A stretch of 64,000 nucleotides of DNA, from the NCBI RefSeq assembly GCF_036195325.1, contig NZ_CP108101.1:1922001-1986000 (forward strand). Reading direction: 5' to 3'. The notes under the pieces are model-generated. The model was not told where the DNA came from. It saw only the letters and a program-made list of their open reading frames with translations, and made no database searches. Below are positions 41,835-51,368 of this stretch, piece by piece. Both the position numbers and the translations under genes were made by a program. Source of the stretch: Streptomyces sp. NBC_00234 (lineage in GTDB: Bacteria; Actinomycetota; Actinomycetes; Streptomycetales; Streptomycetaceae). Every line of letters starts with the position of its first letter. The stretch's first letter is position 1.

Positions 41835-42953
41835 ATGACAGACGCACTCAAGCGCCTCTCCGACGAGGGCGTGGCGATCTGGCTCGACGACCTGTCGCGC
41901 AAGCGGATCACGTCCGGCAACCTCGCCGAGCTGATCGACCAGCAGCACGTCGTCGGTGTCACCACGAACCCGTCGATCTTCCAGAAGGCGATCTCGCACG
42001 GTGACGGTTACGAGCAGCAGCTCACCGACCTCGCCGCCCGCAAGGTCACCGTCGACGAGGCCATCCGCATGATCACGACGGCCGACGTCCGCGACGCCGC
42101 CGACATCCTGCGTCCGGTCTTCGACGCGACGGACGGCCAGGACGGCCGGGTCTCCATCGAGGTCGACCCGCGCCTGGCCCACAACACGGTGGCCACCATC
42201 GCCGAGGCCAAGCAGCTCGCCTGGCTGGTGGACCGGCCGAACACGCTCATCAAGATCCCGGCGACGAAGGCCGGCCTGCCGGCGATCACCGAGGTCATCG
42301 GCCGGGGCATCAGCGTCAACGTGACCCTGATCTTCTCGCTGGAGCGCTACCGCGAGGTGATGGACGCGTACCTGGCGGGCCTGGAGAAGGCACGGGCCGC
42401 CGGCCTGGACCTCTCCAAGATCCACTCGGTCGCCTCCTTCTTCGTGTCCCGCGTGGACACCGAGATCGACAAGCGCCTCGACGCGATCGGCGGCGACGAG
42501 GCCAAGGCCGCCCGGGGCAAGTCCGCACTCGCGAACGCGCGCCTGGCCTACGAGGCGTACGAAGAGACCTTCGCGGGCGACCGCTGGGCCGCGCTGGACA
42601 AGGCGCAGGCCAACAAGCAGCGTCCGCTGTGGGCCTCCACCGGCGTGAAGGACCCGTCCCTCAAGGACACCCTGTACGTCGACGAGCTCGTCGCCCCGAA
42701 CACGGTCAACACCATGCCCGAGGCCACGCTCGACGCCGTCGCCGACCACGGCGAGATCACCGGCAACACCATCACGGGCGGCTACGACCAGGCCCGTGCG
42801 GACCTCGCCGCGATCAAGAAGCTCGGGGTGAGCTACGACGACGTCGTCCAGCTCCTCGAGGACGAGGGCGTCGAGAAGTTCGAGGCGTCCTGGATCGACC
42901 TGCTCAACTCCACCGAGGCGGAACTCAAGCGCCTCGCCCCTTCGGAGGGCTGA
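41835..42953 (+). CDS. tal: Transaldolase
   Basis: 372 residues, the longer actinobacterial form. It transfers dihydroxyacetone units between sedoheptulose-7-phosphate and glyceraldehyde-3-phosphate. The Schiff-base lysine is in [24 protein letters not shown] and [13 protein letters not shown] are family signatures. The ATG follows TAGGAG. It begins 34 bases after tkt and ends 5 bases before the zwf start. Confidence 0.96.
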   Translation: MTDALKRLSDEGVAIWLDDLSRKRITSGNLAELIDQQHVVGVTTNPSIFQKAISHGDGYEQQLTDLAARKVTVDEAIRMITTADVRDAADILRPVFDATDGQDGRVSIEVDPRLAHNTVATIAEAKQLAWLVDRPNTLIKIPATKAGLPAITEVIGRGISVNVTLIFSLERYREVMDAYLAGLEKARAAGLDLSKIHSVASFFVSRVDTEIDKRLDAIGGDEAKAARGKSALANARLAYEAYEETFAGDRWAALDKAQANKQRPLWASTGVKDPSLKDTLYVDELVAPNTVNTMPEATLDAVADHGEITGNTITGGYDQARADLAAIKKLGVSYDDVVQLLEDEGVEKFEASWIDLLNSTEAELKRLAPSEG

Positions 42954-42958
42954 CCACC

Positions 42959-44491
42959 TTGTCTGGTGTTCCCGGAGCCAACCCGCTTCGTGACGCCCAG
43001 GACCGACGGCTCCCGCGTATCGCGGGGCCGTCGGGCCTGGTCATCTTTGGCGTCACGGGCGATTTGTCCCGTAAAAAGCTGATGCCCGCAGTCTACGACC
43101 TGGCCAATCGCGGCCTGCTGCCGCCGGGCTTCTCGCTCATCGGCTTCGCGCGCCGCGAGTGGCAGAACGAGGACTTCGCGCAGGAGGTCCACGACGCCGT
43201 AAAGCAGCACGCCCGTACGCCGTTCCGCGAGGAGGTCTGGCAGCAGCTCATCCAGGGGATGCGCTTCGTCCAGGGCAACTTCGACGACGACGAGGCGTTC
43301 GAGACCCTCAAGGCCACCATCGAGGAGCTCGACAAGGCGCAGGGCACGGGCGGCAACTTCGCCTTCTACCTGTCCGTACCGCCGAAGTTCTTCCCCCAGG
43401 TCGTCCAGCAGCTCAAGAAGCACGGGCTCGCCGACCAGAAGGAAGGCTCCTGGCGGCGTGCCGTCATCGAGAAGCCGTTCGGTCACGACCTCACGAGCGC
43501 GCAGGAGCTCAACCAGCTCGTGCACGACGTGTTCCCGCCCAACGAGGTCTTCCGGATCGACCACTACCTGGGCAAGGAGACGGTCCAGAACATCCTGGCG
43601 CTGCGTTTCGCCAACACGATGTTCGAGCCGATCTGGAACCGGTCCTACGTGGACCACGTCCAGATCACGATGGCCGAGGACATCGGCATCGGCGGCCGGG
43701 CCGGCTACTACGACGGCATCGGCGCGGCGCGTGACGTCATCCAGAACCACCTGCTCCAGCTGCTGGCGCTGACGGCGATGGAGGAGCCCGGCTCCTTCCA
43801 CCCCAAGGCCCTGGTCGCCGAGAAGCTCAAGGTGCTCACGGCGGTGGAGCTGCCGGACGACCTGGGCAAGCACACCGTGCGCGGCCAGTACGCCCACGCC
43901 TGGCAGGGCGGCGAAGAGGTCCTCGGCTATCTGGAGGAGGACGGCATCGACCCCAAGTCGACGACCGACACCTTCGCCGCGATCAAGCTGACGATCAACA
44001 ACCGCCGCTGGGCGGGCGTCCCGTTCTACCTCCGTACCGGAAAGCGGCTCGGCCGCCGGGTCACGGAGATCGCGGTCGTCTTCAAGCGCGCCCCGTATCT
44101 GCCCTTCGAATCCGGGGCGACCGAGGAGCTGGGCGGCAACGCCCTGGTCATCCGGGTCCAGCCGGACGAGGGCGTGACGGTGCGGTTCGGCTCGAAGGTG
44201 CCCGGCACCTCGATGGAGGTCCGGGACGTCACGATGGACTTCGCCTACGGCGAGTCCTTCACGGAGTCCAGCCCGGAGGCGTACGAGCGGCTCATCCTCG
44301 ATGTGCTGCTCGGCGACGCCAACCTCTTCCCGCGCCACCAGGAGGTCGAGCTCTCCTGGAACATCCTCGACCCGATCGAGGAGTACTGGGACAAGCACGG
44401 CAAGCCCGCGCAGTACGCGGCCGGTACCTGGGGCCCGGCCGAGGCGGACGAGATGCTCGCACGCGACGGACGGAGCTGGCGCCGGCCATGA
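42959..44491 (+). CDS. zwf: Glucose-6-phosphate 1-dehydrogenase
   Basis: 510 residues. It oxidises glucose-6-phosphate and yields NADPH at the head of the oxidative pathway. The nucleotide-binding FGVTGDLSRKKLMPA, the substrate motif RIDHYLGKE with its catalytic region, and FYLRTGKRL are all intact. The start is a TTG at 42959, five bases after the tal stop, and GGAGGG inside the end of tal is the ribosome site. The last bases overlap opcA (ATGA). Confidence 0.96.
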   Translation: MSGVPGANPLRDAQDRRLPRIAGPSGLVIFGVTGDLSRKKLMPAVYDLANRGLLPPGFSLIGFARREWQNEDFAQEVHDAVKQHARTPFREEVWQQLIQGMRFVQGNFDDDEAFETLKATIEELDKAQGTGGNFAFYLSVPPKFFPQVVQQLKKHGLADQKEGSWRRAVIEKPFGHDLTSAQELNQLVHDVFPPNEVFRIDHYLGKETVQNILALRFANTMFEPIWNRSYVDHVQITMAEDIGIGGRAGYYDGIGAARDVIQNHLLQLLALTAMEEPGSFHPKALVAEKLKVLTAVELPDDLGKHTVRGQYAHAWQGGEEVLGYLEEDGIDPKSTTDTFAAIKLTINNRRWAGVPFYLRTGKRLGRRVTEIAVVFKRAPYLPFESGATEELGGNALVIRVQPDEGVTVRFGSKVPGTSMEVRDVTMDFAYGESFTESSPEAYERLILDVLLGDANLFPRHQEVELSWNILDPIEEYWDKHGKPAQYAAGTWGPAEADEMLARDGRSWRRP

Positions 44492-45531
44492 AGATCGATC
44501 TCACGGAAACCACGTCCAGCAAGATCAACCAGGCGCTCGTGTCGGCCCGCCGTGCCATCGGCACGCCGGCCATCGGCATGGTGCTCACCCTCGTCATCGT
44601 CACCGACGAGGAGAACGCGTACGACGCCCTCAAGGCGGCGAGCGACTCCTCCCGCGAGCACCCCTCGCGGATCATCGCGGTGATCAAGCGGGTCAGCCGT
44701 TCGCCGCGCAGCCGGCGTGACGCACGGCTCGACGCCGAGGTACGGGTCGGTTCCGACTCGGGCACCGGCGAGACCGTCGTCCTGCGGCTGCACGGCGAAC
44801 TGGCCAACCACGCCCAGTCGGTGGTCCTGCCGCTCCTGCTGCCGGACGCACCGGTCGTGCTCTGGTGGCCGCAGGACGCGCCGGCCGACCCGGCGAAGGA
44901 CCCGCTGGGCGCGCTCGCCCAGCGCCGGATCACGGACACCTACGCGTCGGCGCGCCCGCTCGACGAACTCGCCGTGCGCGGAACGACGTACAACCCCGGC
45001 GACACCGACCTGGCCTGGACCCGCATCACGCCGTGGCGTTCCATGCTGGCCGCCGCGCTCGACCAGCAGGCCGCCGAGGTCCTGGCCGCCACCGTCGAGG
45101 GCGAGTCGGACAACCCGAGCTGCGAGCTGCTCGCCATGTGGCTCGCGGACCGGCTCGGAGTCCCGGTGGAGCGCACGCACTCCGCCGGCCCCGGTCTGAC
45201 GGCCGTCCGGATGGAGACGAAGAACGGCACCATCACGCTGCACCGGCCCGACGGTTCACTGGCCACGCTCTCCATGCAGGGCCAGCCGGACCGGGGAGTC
45301 GCGCTCAAGCGGCGGGAGACCGCCGAACTCCTCGCGGAGGAGCTGCGGCGCCTCGACCCGGACAACACCTACGCGTCGGCGGTGAAGTTCGGTCTGGACA
45401 GGCTGGGCGGAACCGCGGCGAAGCCGTCCGGTTCCGGGGAGAAGTCCCCGGCCGCCGCGGCTGCCGAGACCCCGACGGCCACGGCAGCCGCCGCCAAGAA
45501 GACCGCGGCCAAGAAGGCGGCCTCGAAGTGA
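44488..45531 (+). CDS. opcA: Glucose-6-phosphate dehydrogenase assembly protein OpcA
   Basis: 347 residues. OpcA is needed for full activity or redox control of Zwf in actinobacteria and cyanobacteria. The central stretch VVLPLLLPDAPVVLWWPQDAP is typical. The C-terminal 35 residues are an Ala/Lys/Thr-rich tail ending KKTAAKKAASK, like a histone H1 tail and probably disordered. The ATG overlaps the zwf stop and the gene overlaps pgl by GTGA. Confidence 0.94.
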   Translation: MKIDLTETTSSKINQALVSARRAIGTPAIGMVLTLVIVTDEENAYDALKAASDSSREHPSRIIAVIKRVSRSPRSRRDARLDAEVRVGSDSGTGETVVLRLHGELANHAQSVVLPLLLPDAPVVLWWPQDAPADPAKDPLGALAQRRITDTYASARPLDELAVRGTTYNPGDTDLAWTRITPWRSMLAAALDQQAAEVLAATVEGESDNPSCELLAMWLADRLGVPVERTHSAGPGLTAVRMETKNGTITLHRPDGSLATLSMQGQPDRGVALKRRETAELLAEELRRLDPDNTYASAVKFGLDRLGGTAAKPSGSGEKSPAAAAAETPTATAAAAKKTAAKKAASK

Positions 45532-46310
45532 GCGCTCCCCAACTGGTCGTGCACCGCGACAAGGAGCTGATGGCGCAGGCCGCGGCGGCCCGGCTGATCA
45601 CGAAGGTCGTGGACGCCCAGGCCGCACGCGGTTACGCCTCGGTGGTGCTGACCGGCGGGCGCAACGGCAACGGCCTGCTGGCCGCGCTCGCCGCCACGCC
45701 CGCACGGGACGCGATCGACTGGTCGCGGCTCGACCTGTGGTGGGGCGACGAGCGCTTCCTGCCCGAGGGCGATCCGGAGCGCAACGTCACGCAGGCCCGC
45801 AAGGCGCTGCTGGACTCGGTGGAGCTGGACCCGTCCCGGGTGCACGCGATGCCCGCCTCGGACGGTCCGTACGGCGACGACGCGGATGCCGCAGCCGCGG
45901 GGTACGCGGCCGAACTCGCCGCGGCCTCCGGTCCGGAGAACCACGGCTCCGTACCGGCGTTCGACGTGCTGATGCTGGGCGTCGGCCCGGACACGCATGT
46001 CGCCTCGCTCTTCCCCGAACTCCCCGCGGTACGGGAGACCGAGCGCACCGTCGTCGGTGTGCACGGCGCGCCCAAGCCGCCGCCCACCCGTGTCTCGCTC
46101 ACGCTGCCCGCCATCCGGGCCGCGCGCGAGGTGTGGCTGCTGGCGGCGGGCGAGGACAAGGCGGAGGCCGCGGCCATCGCCCTGTCCGGGGCCGGGGAGA
46201 TCCAGGCCCCGGCGGCGGGGGCGTACGGACGCAGCCGCACCCTGTGGCTGCTGGACGCGCCCGCGGCCTCGCGGCTGCCGCGTGCGCTCTACCCGCCGGC
46301 CTCTCCCTGA
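45528..46310 (+). CDS. pgl: 6-phosphogluconolactonase
   Basis: 260 residues of the DevB/Pgl type, which hydrolyses 6-phosphogluconolactone, the product of Zwf. Signatures are VLTGGRNGNGLLAAL, DLWWGDERFLPEGDPERN and DVLMLGVGPDTHVASLFP. In the first, most Pgl proteins have GGSTP/GGRTP-like sequence. The GTG start overlaps the opcA stop. It is the last gene before a strong terminator. Confidence 0.95.
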   Translation: MSAPQLVVHRDKELMAQAAAARLITKVVDAQAARGYASVVLTGGRNGNGLLAALAATPARDAIDWSRLDLWWGDERFLPEGDPERNVTQARKALLDSVELDPSRVHAMPASDGPYGDDADAAAAGYAAELAAASGPENHGSVPAFDVLMLGVGPDTHVASLFPELPAVRETERTVVGVHGAPKPPPTRVSLTLPAIRAAREVWLLAAGEDKAEAAAIALSGAGEIQAPAAGAYGRSRTLWLLDAPAASRLPRALYPPASP

Positions 46311-46330
46311 GAGGCTGTCAGCACGGTGGT

Positions 46331-46372
46331 ACGGAGGCCCGGTTCGCTCTCAGGAGCGGGCCGGGCCTCCGT
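46331..46372 (+). terminator. Terminator of the tkt-pgl operon
   Basis: Perfect 12-base arms ACGGAGGCCCGG/CCGGGCCTCCGT enclose a second small stem CGCTC-tcag-GAGCG, 20 bases after the pgl stop. Confidence 0.9.
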
Positions 46373-46389
46373 CGTGAAAGCCTCGCCCC

Positions 46390-46755
46390 ATGGTGCGTAT
46401 CGGAACAGTGGTGATGGGTGCGTCGGACGTACGGCGCGCGGCGTCGTTCTGGAAGTCGGCGCTCGGCTATGTGGAGCGTGAACCGCTGGAGGACGGCTGG
46501 GTGGTGCTGGTCCCCGCAGAGGGTCACGGCGTCGGGCTGGCCCTGGGGCGGAGCGAGTCGCCCGTGCAGGAGGTCCCCCGGGTCCATCTCGACCTGTACA
46601 CCGAGGAGCAGGACGCCGAGGTGGGCCGGCTGCTCGCGCTCGGGGCGGAGCGGGTGGCCTGGGAGCTCTATCCGCCGGACCCGGACTTCGTGGTGCTCGC
46701 CGACCCGGAGGGCAACCGGTTCTGCGTCATCGACACGACGCACGGTCAGGTCTGA
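46390..46755 (+). CDS. VOC-superfamily (glyoxalase-like) protein
   Basis: 121 residues with beta-alpha-beta units starting VRIGTVVMGASDVRRAASFW and ending FVVLADPEGNRFCVIDT, as in the glyoxalase/bleomycin-resistance superfamily. There is no clear ribosome site before the ATG. Its last 29 bases overlap the 3' end of the convergent PH-domain gene. Function unknown; it resembles the VOC protein at 8407-8775. Confidence 0.82.
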   Translation: MVRIGTVVMGASDVRRAASFWKSALGYVEREPLEDGWVVLVPAEGHGVGLALGRSESPVQEVPRVHLDLYTEEQDAEVGRLLALGAERVAWELYPPDPDFVVLADPEGNRFCVIDTTHGQV

Positions 46756-48262
46756 CGGGTGACCCGGTGCGCTCCAGGAACGGTTCCAGGAGCCCCGGGA
46801 CGGCCTCGGAGGCGAAGTCGAGCCCCTCGGACGCGTCGGTGTCGTGCGCCGTGTACGCGCCCGCTCCGGCGGCCGTCGTGGCGGTGATGGTCAGGAGTCC
46901 GGACCGCCGCTGGAAGTACGACTGCTTCACGGTCCAGCCGATCACCCCGGCCCGCTGCAGCGCGGCCGTGGAACGCCGGACCGTACCGGAGCGGGTCACC
47001 AGGTACGCGCCGACGACGGCGTGTCCCAGGGCGTGGTACGCGTCGAGGGCGAGAAAGACCGCCAGGGGCAGGAACACCACCGCGCAGGCGAGGGCGATCC
47101 AGAGCAGGACAGGGGTCAGCAGGGCCCCGAGGACGGCCAGGACGGCCACCGGGGCCAGCACGGACCAGAGGGCCCAGCCCAGCCGTCGGCGACGGGCTGC
47201 ACGCGGGTGGCCGGTCAGGGCGGCGCCCGTGGGGGTCACGGTCTCGCGCAGGACGTCGGCGGCGACCGTGCCGGCGAGGCTCCGGGGCACGACGGGCAGC
47301 AGGGTGTTGTGGTCCCCGTGCTGGTCCGAGTCGTCCTTCGCCAGGCCCGTCGTGATCGCGTCCAGCCGGGCGGCGCCCATCAGACGGACGCCGAGCGGTT
47401 CGACGAGGTCCACCCCGCGCAGCCGCCGTTCCTCGATGGAGACCGACCGGGAGGTGAAGAGCCCGCGGCGGACCCTGAGGGTGCCGCCCGGTTCGCGCTC
47501 CAGCCGGTAGCTCCACCACATCTCGACCCAGAGGCCGAGCGCGCCGACGACGCCGGCGACCACCGCCGCGGCGACGAGGACGAGGACCGTCCAGAGCACC
47601 GGGGTCCCGCGGAACAGGTCGCCGATCCAGGCGATCACCTCGCCCTGTGCCCCGACCCACTCGCTGACCTGCATCACGGCGCCGGCCGCCGCGCCGCCCA
47701 GCATCGGGGCGACGAAGGACACCGGCGCGTACCGGATCCACCGGAGGTTCAGTCCGACCAGTTCCCCCTCGCGGTGGCCGCCGGCGGGACCGGTGGCCGC
47801 GCGTTCCAGGAGGAGGCGGCGCAGCAGTTCGCCCTCGGTACGGGTCACCGGGTCGAGTTCGAGCGTCGAGTCGCCGCCCACGTGCTCCCCGGTGCCGATC
47901 CGGACCGTGACGAGCCCGAGGAGGCGCAGCACCGGGCGCGCCGTGAGGTCGACGCTGCGGATCCGTTCCCGGGCCAGTGAGCGTTCCTTCACCAGCAGGA
48001 GGCCGGTGTGGAGCTCGACGCGCTCGGGGCCGACGCGGTAGCGGGTGCGGCGCCATCGCACGTGGTCGATCCCGGCCGAGCAGCCGGTGAGCACGAGGAC
48101 GGCGGCCGGTACCCAGGTCAGGGCGCTCCCGGTCCCGAAGCGCCCGGAGAGGGCGAGGCCGACCGGCAGGGCCGCGCCCAGCAGTACCCCCGCCGTGACG
48201 AGTGCGGTGACCAGGACCGTACGCCGGTCCAGGCGCCGCCAGTCGTCGGCGGGGGTGCTCAT
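46727..48262 (-). CDS. Membrane protein with bacterial PH (DUF304) domains
   Basis: 511 residues. Six hydrophobic segments come in three pairs, alternating with PH_2-like domains such as RYRVGPERVELHTGLLLVKERS and GTLRVRRGLFTSRSVSIEERR. It matches the YdbT-type family, found with its smaller YdbS partner. In Bacillus such pairs influence resistance to membrane-active peptides; the role in Streptomyces is unknown. The ATG overlaps the stop of the upstream YdbS-like gene (ATGA). The 3' end overlaps the convergent VOC gene by 29 bases. Confidence 0.85.
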   Translation of the reverse strand: MSTPADDWRRLDRRTVLVTALVTAGVLLGAALPVGLALSGRFGTGSALTWVPAAVLVLTGCSAGIDHVRWRRTRYRVGPERVELHTGLLLVKERSLARERIRSVDLTARPVLRLLGLVTVRIGTGEHVGGDSTLELDPVTRTEGELLRRLLLERAATGPAGGHREGELVGLNLRWIRYAPVSFVAPMLGGAAAGAVMQVSEWVGAQGEVIAWIGDLFRGTPVLWTVLVLVAAAVVAGVVGALGLWVEMWWSYRLEREPGGTLRVRRGLFTSRSVSIEERRLRGVDLVEPLGVRLMGAARLDAITTGLAKDDSDQHGDHNTLLPVVPRSLAGTVAADVLRETVTPTGAALTGHPRAARRRRLGWALWSVLAPVAVLAVLGALLTPVLLWIALACAVVFLPLAVFLALDAYHALGHAVVGAYLVTRSGTVRRSTAALQRAGVIGWTVKQSYFQRRSGLLTITATTAAGAGAYTAHDTDASEGLDFASEAVPGLLEPFLERTGSPVRPDRASCR

Positions 48263-48765
48263 GTGGCGTCCCCGGGGGTGTCCTGGGTAATCCGGGTGAG
48301 CCGTTCGGCCAGCTCCGCCGCCACCTCGTGGTCGAGGCCCTCGATCCGTACGGCGCCCTTGGCGGAGGCGGTGGTGACGGTGACCGTGGCGAGTCTCCAG
48401 AGCTGTTCCAGGGGGCCTCGCACGGTGTCGACGGTCTGGATCCGGGACATCGGCGCGATCCGCCATTCCTGGCGGACCACTCCCGTCCGGACGTAGACCG
48501 CCTCACCGGTGACCTCCCAGCGGTGGGTCCGGAACCACCAGAGGGGGAAGAGGACGGCACAGGCCAGACCGACGACCGCCACGGCTGCGGCGGACATCAG
48601 CAGCCAGAACCGGGCGGACCCGATGAACGCGCCCAGCAGGCCCAGCACCAGCACGGGCACCGCGGTCAGCAGCAGCCACTGGGCACGCCACCAGCCGACG
48701 GCCCTGCGGTCCAGCGTGTTGCGCGGTGGCCGCAGCCGTACCGTCCCCTCCCCCGTCACCACCAC
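48259..48765 (-). CDS. PH-domain (DUF304) membrane protein, YdbS-type
   Basis: 168 residues with two hydrophobic segments (about 27-70) followed by one PH_2-like domain starting HRWEVTGEAVYVRTGVVRQEW. It is the usual small partner of the YdbT-like protein encoded immediately downstream. The start is a GTG at 48765, 5 bases after the pgi stop; two more GTG codons follow directly, so the exact start is uncertain. It appears to be in an operon with pgi. Confidence 0.85.
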   Translation of the reverse strand: MVVTGEGTVRLRPPRNTLDRRAVGWWRAQWLLLTAVPVLVLGLLGAFIGSARFWLLMSAAAVAVVGLACAVLFPLWWFRTHRWEVTGEAVYVRTGVVRQEWRIAPMSRIQTVDTVRGPLEQLWRLATVTVTTASAKGAVRIEGLDHEVAAELAERLTRITQDTPGDAT

Positions 48766-48770
48766 TCGGC

Positions 48771-50423
48771 TCAGCGTCCCCGCAGCGAGCGGTAGGCGGC
48801 GACGAGCGCGGCGGTGGAGCTGTCGAGCGACTCCCCGCCGGTGCCCTCGATCAGGACGGGCTCGATCCTCTTGGCGAGGACCTTGCCGAGCTCGACGCCC
48901 CACTGGTCGAAGGAGTCGATGTTCCAGACGGCGCCCTGGACGAAGACCTTGTGCTCGTACAGCGCGATGAGCTGGCCGAGCACCGACGGGGTCAGCCGGT
49001 CGGCGAGGATCGTGGTCGTCGGGTGGTTGCCGCGGAACGTCTTGTGCGGCACCAGCTCCTCGGGGACACCCTCCGCGCGGACCTCCTCGGCCGTCTTGCC
49101 GAAGGCCAGTGCCTGGGTCTGGGCGAAGAAGTTGGCCATCAGCAGGTCGTGCTGGGCGGCCAGACCGGGCAGCAGGTTCTCGACCGGCTCGGCGAAGCCG
49201 ATGAAGTCGGCGGGGATGACCTTGGTGCCCTGGTGGATCAGCTGGTAGTAGGCGTGCTGCCCGTTGGTGCCGGGGGTGCCCCAGACGACCGGGCCGGTCT
49301 GCCACTCCACCGGATTGCCGTCCCGGTCGACGGACTTGCCGTTGGACTCCATGTCCAGCTGCTGCAAGTACGCGGTGAACTTGGACAGATAGTGGCTGTA
49401 GGGCAGCACGGCATGCGACTGCGCGTCGAAGAACGCGCCGTACCAGACGCCCAACAGGCCGAGCAGCAGCGGGACGTTGTCCTCGGCGGGCGCCGTGCGG
49501 AAGTGCTCGTCGACGAGGTGGAAGCCGTCGAGCATCTCGCGGAACCGGTCCGGACCGATGGCGATCATCAGCGAGAGGCCGATGGCCGAGTCGTACGAGT
49601 AACGGCCGCCGACCCAGTCCCAGAACTCGAACATGTTGTCCGTGTCGATGCCGAAGTCCGCGACCTTGCCGGCATTCGTGGACAGCGCCACGAAGTGCTT
49701 GGCGACGGCTTCCTGACCGGCCCCCAGACCCGTGAGCAGCCACGTGCGGGCGGAGGTGGCGTTGGTGATGGTCTCGATCGTGGTGAACGTCTTCGAAGCG
49801 ATGACGAACAGCGTCTCGGCCGGGTCCAGGCCCTGCAGCGCCTCGTTGAGGTCGGCGCCGTCGACGTTCGACACGAAGCGGAGGGTGAGCGAGCGGTCCG
49901 TGAAGGAACGCAGCGCCTCGTACGCCATGGCGGGACCGAGGTCGGAGCCGCCGATGCCGATGTTCACGACGTTCTTGATGCGCTTGCCGGTCGAGCCGGT
50001 CCACTCCCCCGCCCTGACGCGGTCGGAGAAGGCCGCCATCTTGTCCAGGACGGCGTGCACGGCGGGCACGACGTTCTCGCCGTCGACCTCGATCACGGCG
50101 TCGCGCGGGGCGCGGAGCGCGGTGTGCAGGACGGCACGGTCCTCGGTGGTGTTGATCTTCTCGCCGCGGAACATCGCGTCCCGCAGCTCCGCGACACCGG
50201 TGGCGGCGGCGAGCTCGCGCAGCAGGCGGAGCGTCTCGTCGGTGACCAGGTTCTTGGAGTAGTCGACGCGGAGGCCGCCGACCCGGAGGGTGTAGTCGAT
50301 GCCGCGGTCGGGTTCGTCGGCGAACAGCTGTCGCAGCTGGGTTCCACCGAGTTCCTCACGGTGCTTGCCGAGAGCCGTCCACTCGGGCATCTGGTTGAGC
50401 TTCGTTCGGCTTTGTGCGTTCAT
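48771..50423 (-). CDS. pgi: Glucose-6-phosphate isomerase
   Basis: 550 residues, full length. It interconverts glucose-6-phosphate and fructose-6-phosphate. The phosphosugar-binding [36 protein letters not shown] and the C-terminal [14 protein letters not shown] signature are present, as is the catalytic Glu region [20 protein letters not shown] 50423 has only a weak ribosome site. It supplies glucose-6-phosphate to the zwf pathway and to glycolysis. Confidence 0.97.
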   Translation of the reverse strand: MNAQSRTKLNQMPEWTALGKHREELGGTQLRQLFADEPDRGIDYTLRVGGLRVDYSKNLVTDETLRLLRELAAATGVAELRDAMFRGEKINTTEDRAVLHTALRAPRDAVIEVDGENVVPAVHAVLDKMAAFSDRVRAGEWTGSTGKRIKNVVNIGIGGSDLGPAMAYEALRSFTDRSLTLRFVSNVDGADLNEALQGLDPAETLFVIASKTFTTIETITNATSARTWLLTGLGAGQEAVAKHFVALSTNAGKVADFGIDTDNMFEFWDWVGGRYSYDSAIGLSLMIAIGPDRFREMLDGFHLVDEHFRTAPAEDNVPLLLGLLGVWYGAFFDAQSHAVLPYSHYLSKFTAYLQQLDMESNGKSVDRDGNPVEWQTGPVVWGTPGTNGQHAYYQLIHQGTKVIPADFIGFAEPVENLLPGLAAQHDLLMANFFAQTQALAFGKTAEEVRAEGVPEELVPHKTFRGNHPTTTILADRLTPSVLGQLIALYEHKVFVQGAVWNIDSFDQWGVELGKVLAKRIEPVLIEGTGGESLDSSTAALVAAYRSLRGR

Positions 50424-50535
50424 CCCGGGTATCAGCCCACTTCTTCTCGTACCTGCGCATCCCCGCTGCCCCACCAACCTAATTGATCCGGGAGGTGTGC
50501 GGCGCGAGGGCGGGTTGCGGCACGGGAAAAGCAGT

Positions 50536-50566
50536 CCGGCCGGACACCCGTGGGGTGTCCGGCCGG
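50536..50566 (-). terminator. Terminator of the rbpA-like gene
   Basis: Perfect 14-base arms (CCGGCCGGACACCC and complement) around a 3-base loop. On the minus strand the stem is followed shortly by TTTT, so this looks like a classical intrinsic terminator. Confidence 0.9.
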
Positions 50567-50576
50567 TGAACAACTT

Positions 50577-50912
50577 CTAGATTTCGCCGCGGAGTTTCGC
50601 GAGCGCCTCGGCAAGAATGGCCTCGCCGTCCGCGTCGCTGCGCCGCTCGCGCACATACGCCAGATGCGTCTTGTACGGCTCGGTGCGCGGCGGGTCGGGC
50701 GGGCTGTCCCGGTCCTGGCCGGCCGGGAAGCCGCAGCGCGGGCAGTCCCATGTCTCCGGTACCTGCGCGTCATGGGCGAAGCTCGGCTGCGTCTCGTGCC
50801 CGTTCGAGCACCAGAAGGAGATGCGGAGGCGCGGCGCGGACTCGCCCCGCTCGGCCTCCCCCATCGGCCCCGCTCCGACCCGGCTTCCCCGGATCGCGTT
50901 GCCACTTGCCAC
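50577..50912 (-). CDS. RNA polymerase-binding protein, RbpA paralogue
   Basis: 111 residues of the RbpA family, actinobacterial proteins that bind RNA polymerase and sigma factors and stabilise the open complex. The core ISFWCSNGHETQPSF ... ETWDCPRCGFPAG keeps the C-x-N-G-H and C-x2-C zinc-type site, and the C-terminal helix (TEPYKTHLAYVRERRSDADGEAILAEALAKLR) is the sigma-interacting part. It differs from the main RbpA in the linker. In S. coelicolor a paralogue lies in this neighbourhood, so RbpB is likely. The GTG has GGGAG upstream. Confidence 0.85.
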   Translation of the reverse strand: MASGNAIRGSRVGAGPMGEAERGESAPRLRISFWCSNGHETQPSFAHDAQVPETWDCPRCGFPAGQDRDSPPDPPRTEPYKTHLAYVRERRSDADGEAILAEALAKLRGEI

Positions 50913-50951
50913 GGTCGTAACTCCCTGCGTGATGGTGCTCGAAGATGCCCC

Positions 50952-50979
50952 AGTCTACGTAAGGCCCAACGCGCGTCCA
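50952..50979 (-). promoter_or_regulatory. Predicted promoter of the rbpA-like gene
   Basis: TGGACG (50979-50974), a 16-base spacer and TAGACT (50957-50952) on the minus strand, 40 bases before the start codon. Confidence 0.4.
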
Positions 50980-51018
50980 GTGATTGGAGTTACTTCACCG
51001 GGAATCGCGGACGCCGGG

Positions 51019-51255
51019 TCAGTTGTCCAGCTTCATCAGCAGACCAAGTACGACAATGCATGCGAACCACGACAGACCGACCACCACGGTGATGCGGTCG
51101 AGGTTGCGCTCGGCGACCGAGGAGCCACCGACGGACGACTGCATACCGCCACCGAACATGTCGGAGAGGCCGCCGCCCTTTCCCTTGTGCATCAGCACCA
51201 GCAGCATCAGCAGCAGGCTGAAGACGATCAGGGCGATCGAGAACCCCATAATCAC
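51019..51255 (-). CDS. secG: Preprotein translocase subunit SecG
   Basis: 78 residues with two membrane helices (about 5-22 and 55-75) and the conserved loop MHKGKGGGLSDMFGGG between them. SecG assists SecYEG protein export. The GTG at 51255 has AGGGAC at good distance; an ATG two codons later is also possible. A hairpin terminator separates it from tpiA upstream. Confidence 0.95.
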   Translation of the reverse strand: MIMGFSIALIVFSLLLMLLVLMHKGKGGGLSDMFGGGMQSSVGGSSVAERNLDRITVVVGLSWFACIVVLGLLMKLDN

Positions 51256-51303
51256 GGCTGGTCCCTACTTTCCGGAATTCCCTTGGACTGCACATACGGA
51301 CAA

Positions 51304-51336
51304 CGGGGGCCGGAGGGGTACCCCCCTCGGCCCCCG
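51304..51336 (-). terminator. Terminator after tpiA
   Basis: CGGGGGCCG(g)AGGGG pairs with CCCCCTCGGCCCCCG, with one bulged base, around a short TAC loop. It lies between the tpiA stop and the secG start. Confidence 0.8.
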
Positions 51337-51368
51337 CTAGGGTACGACGGATCGGCGCTAGCGCATAC

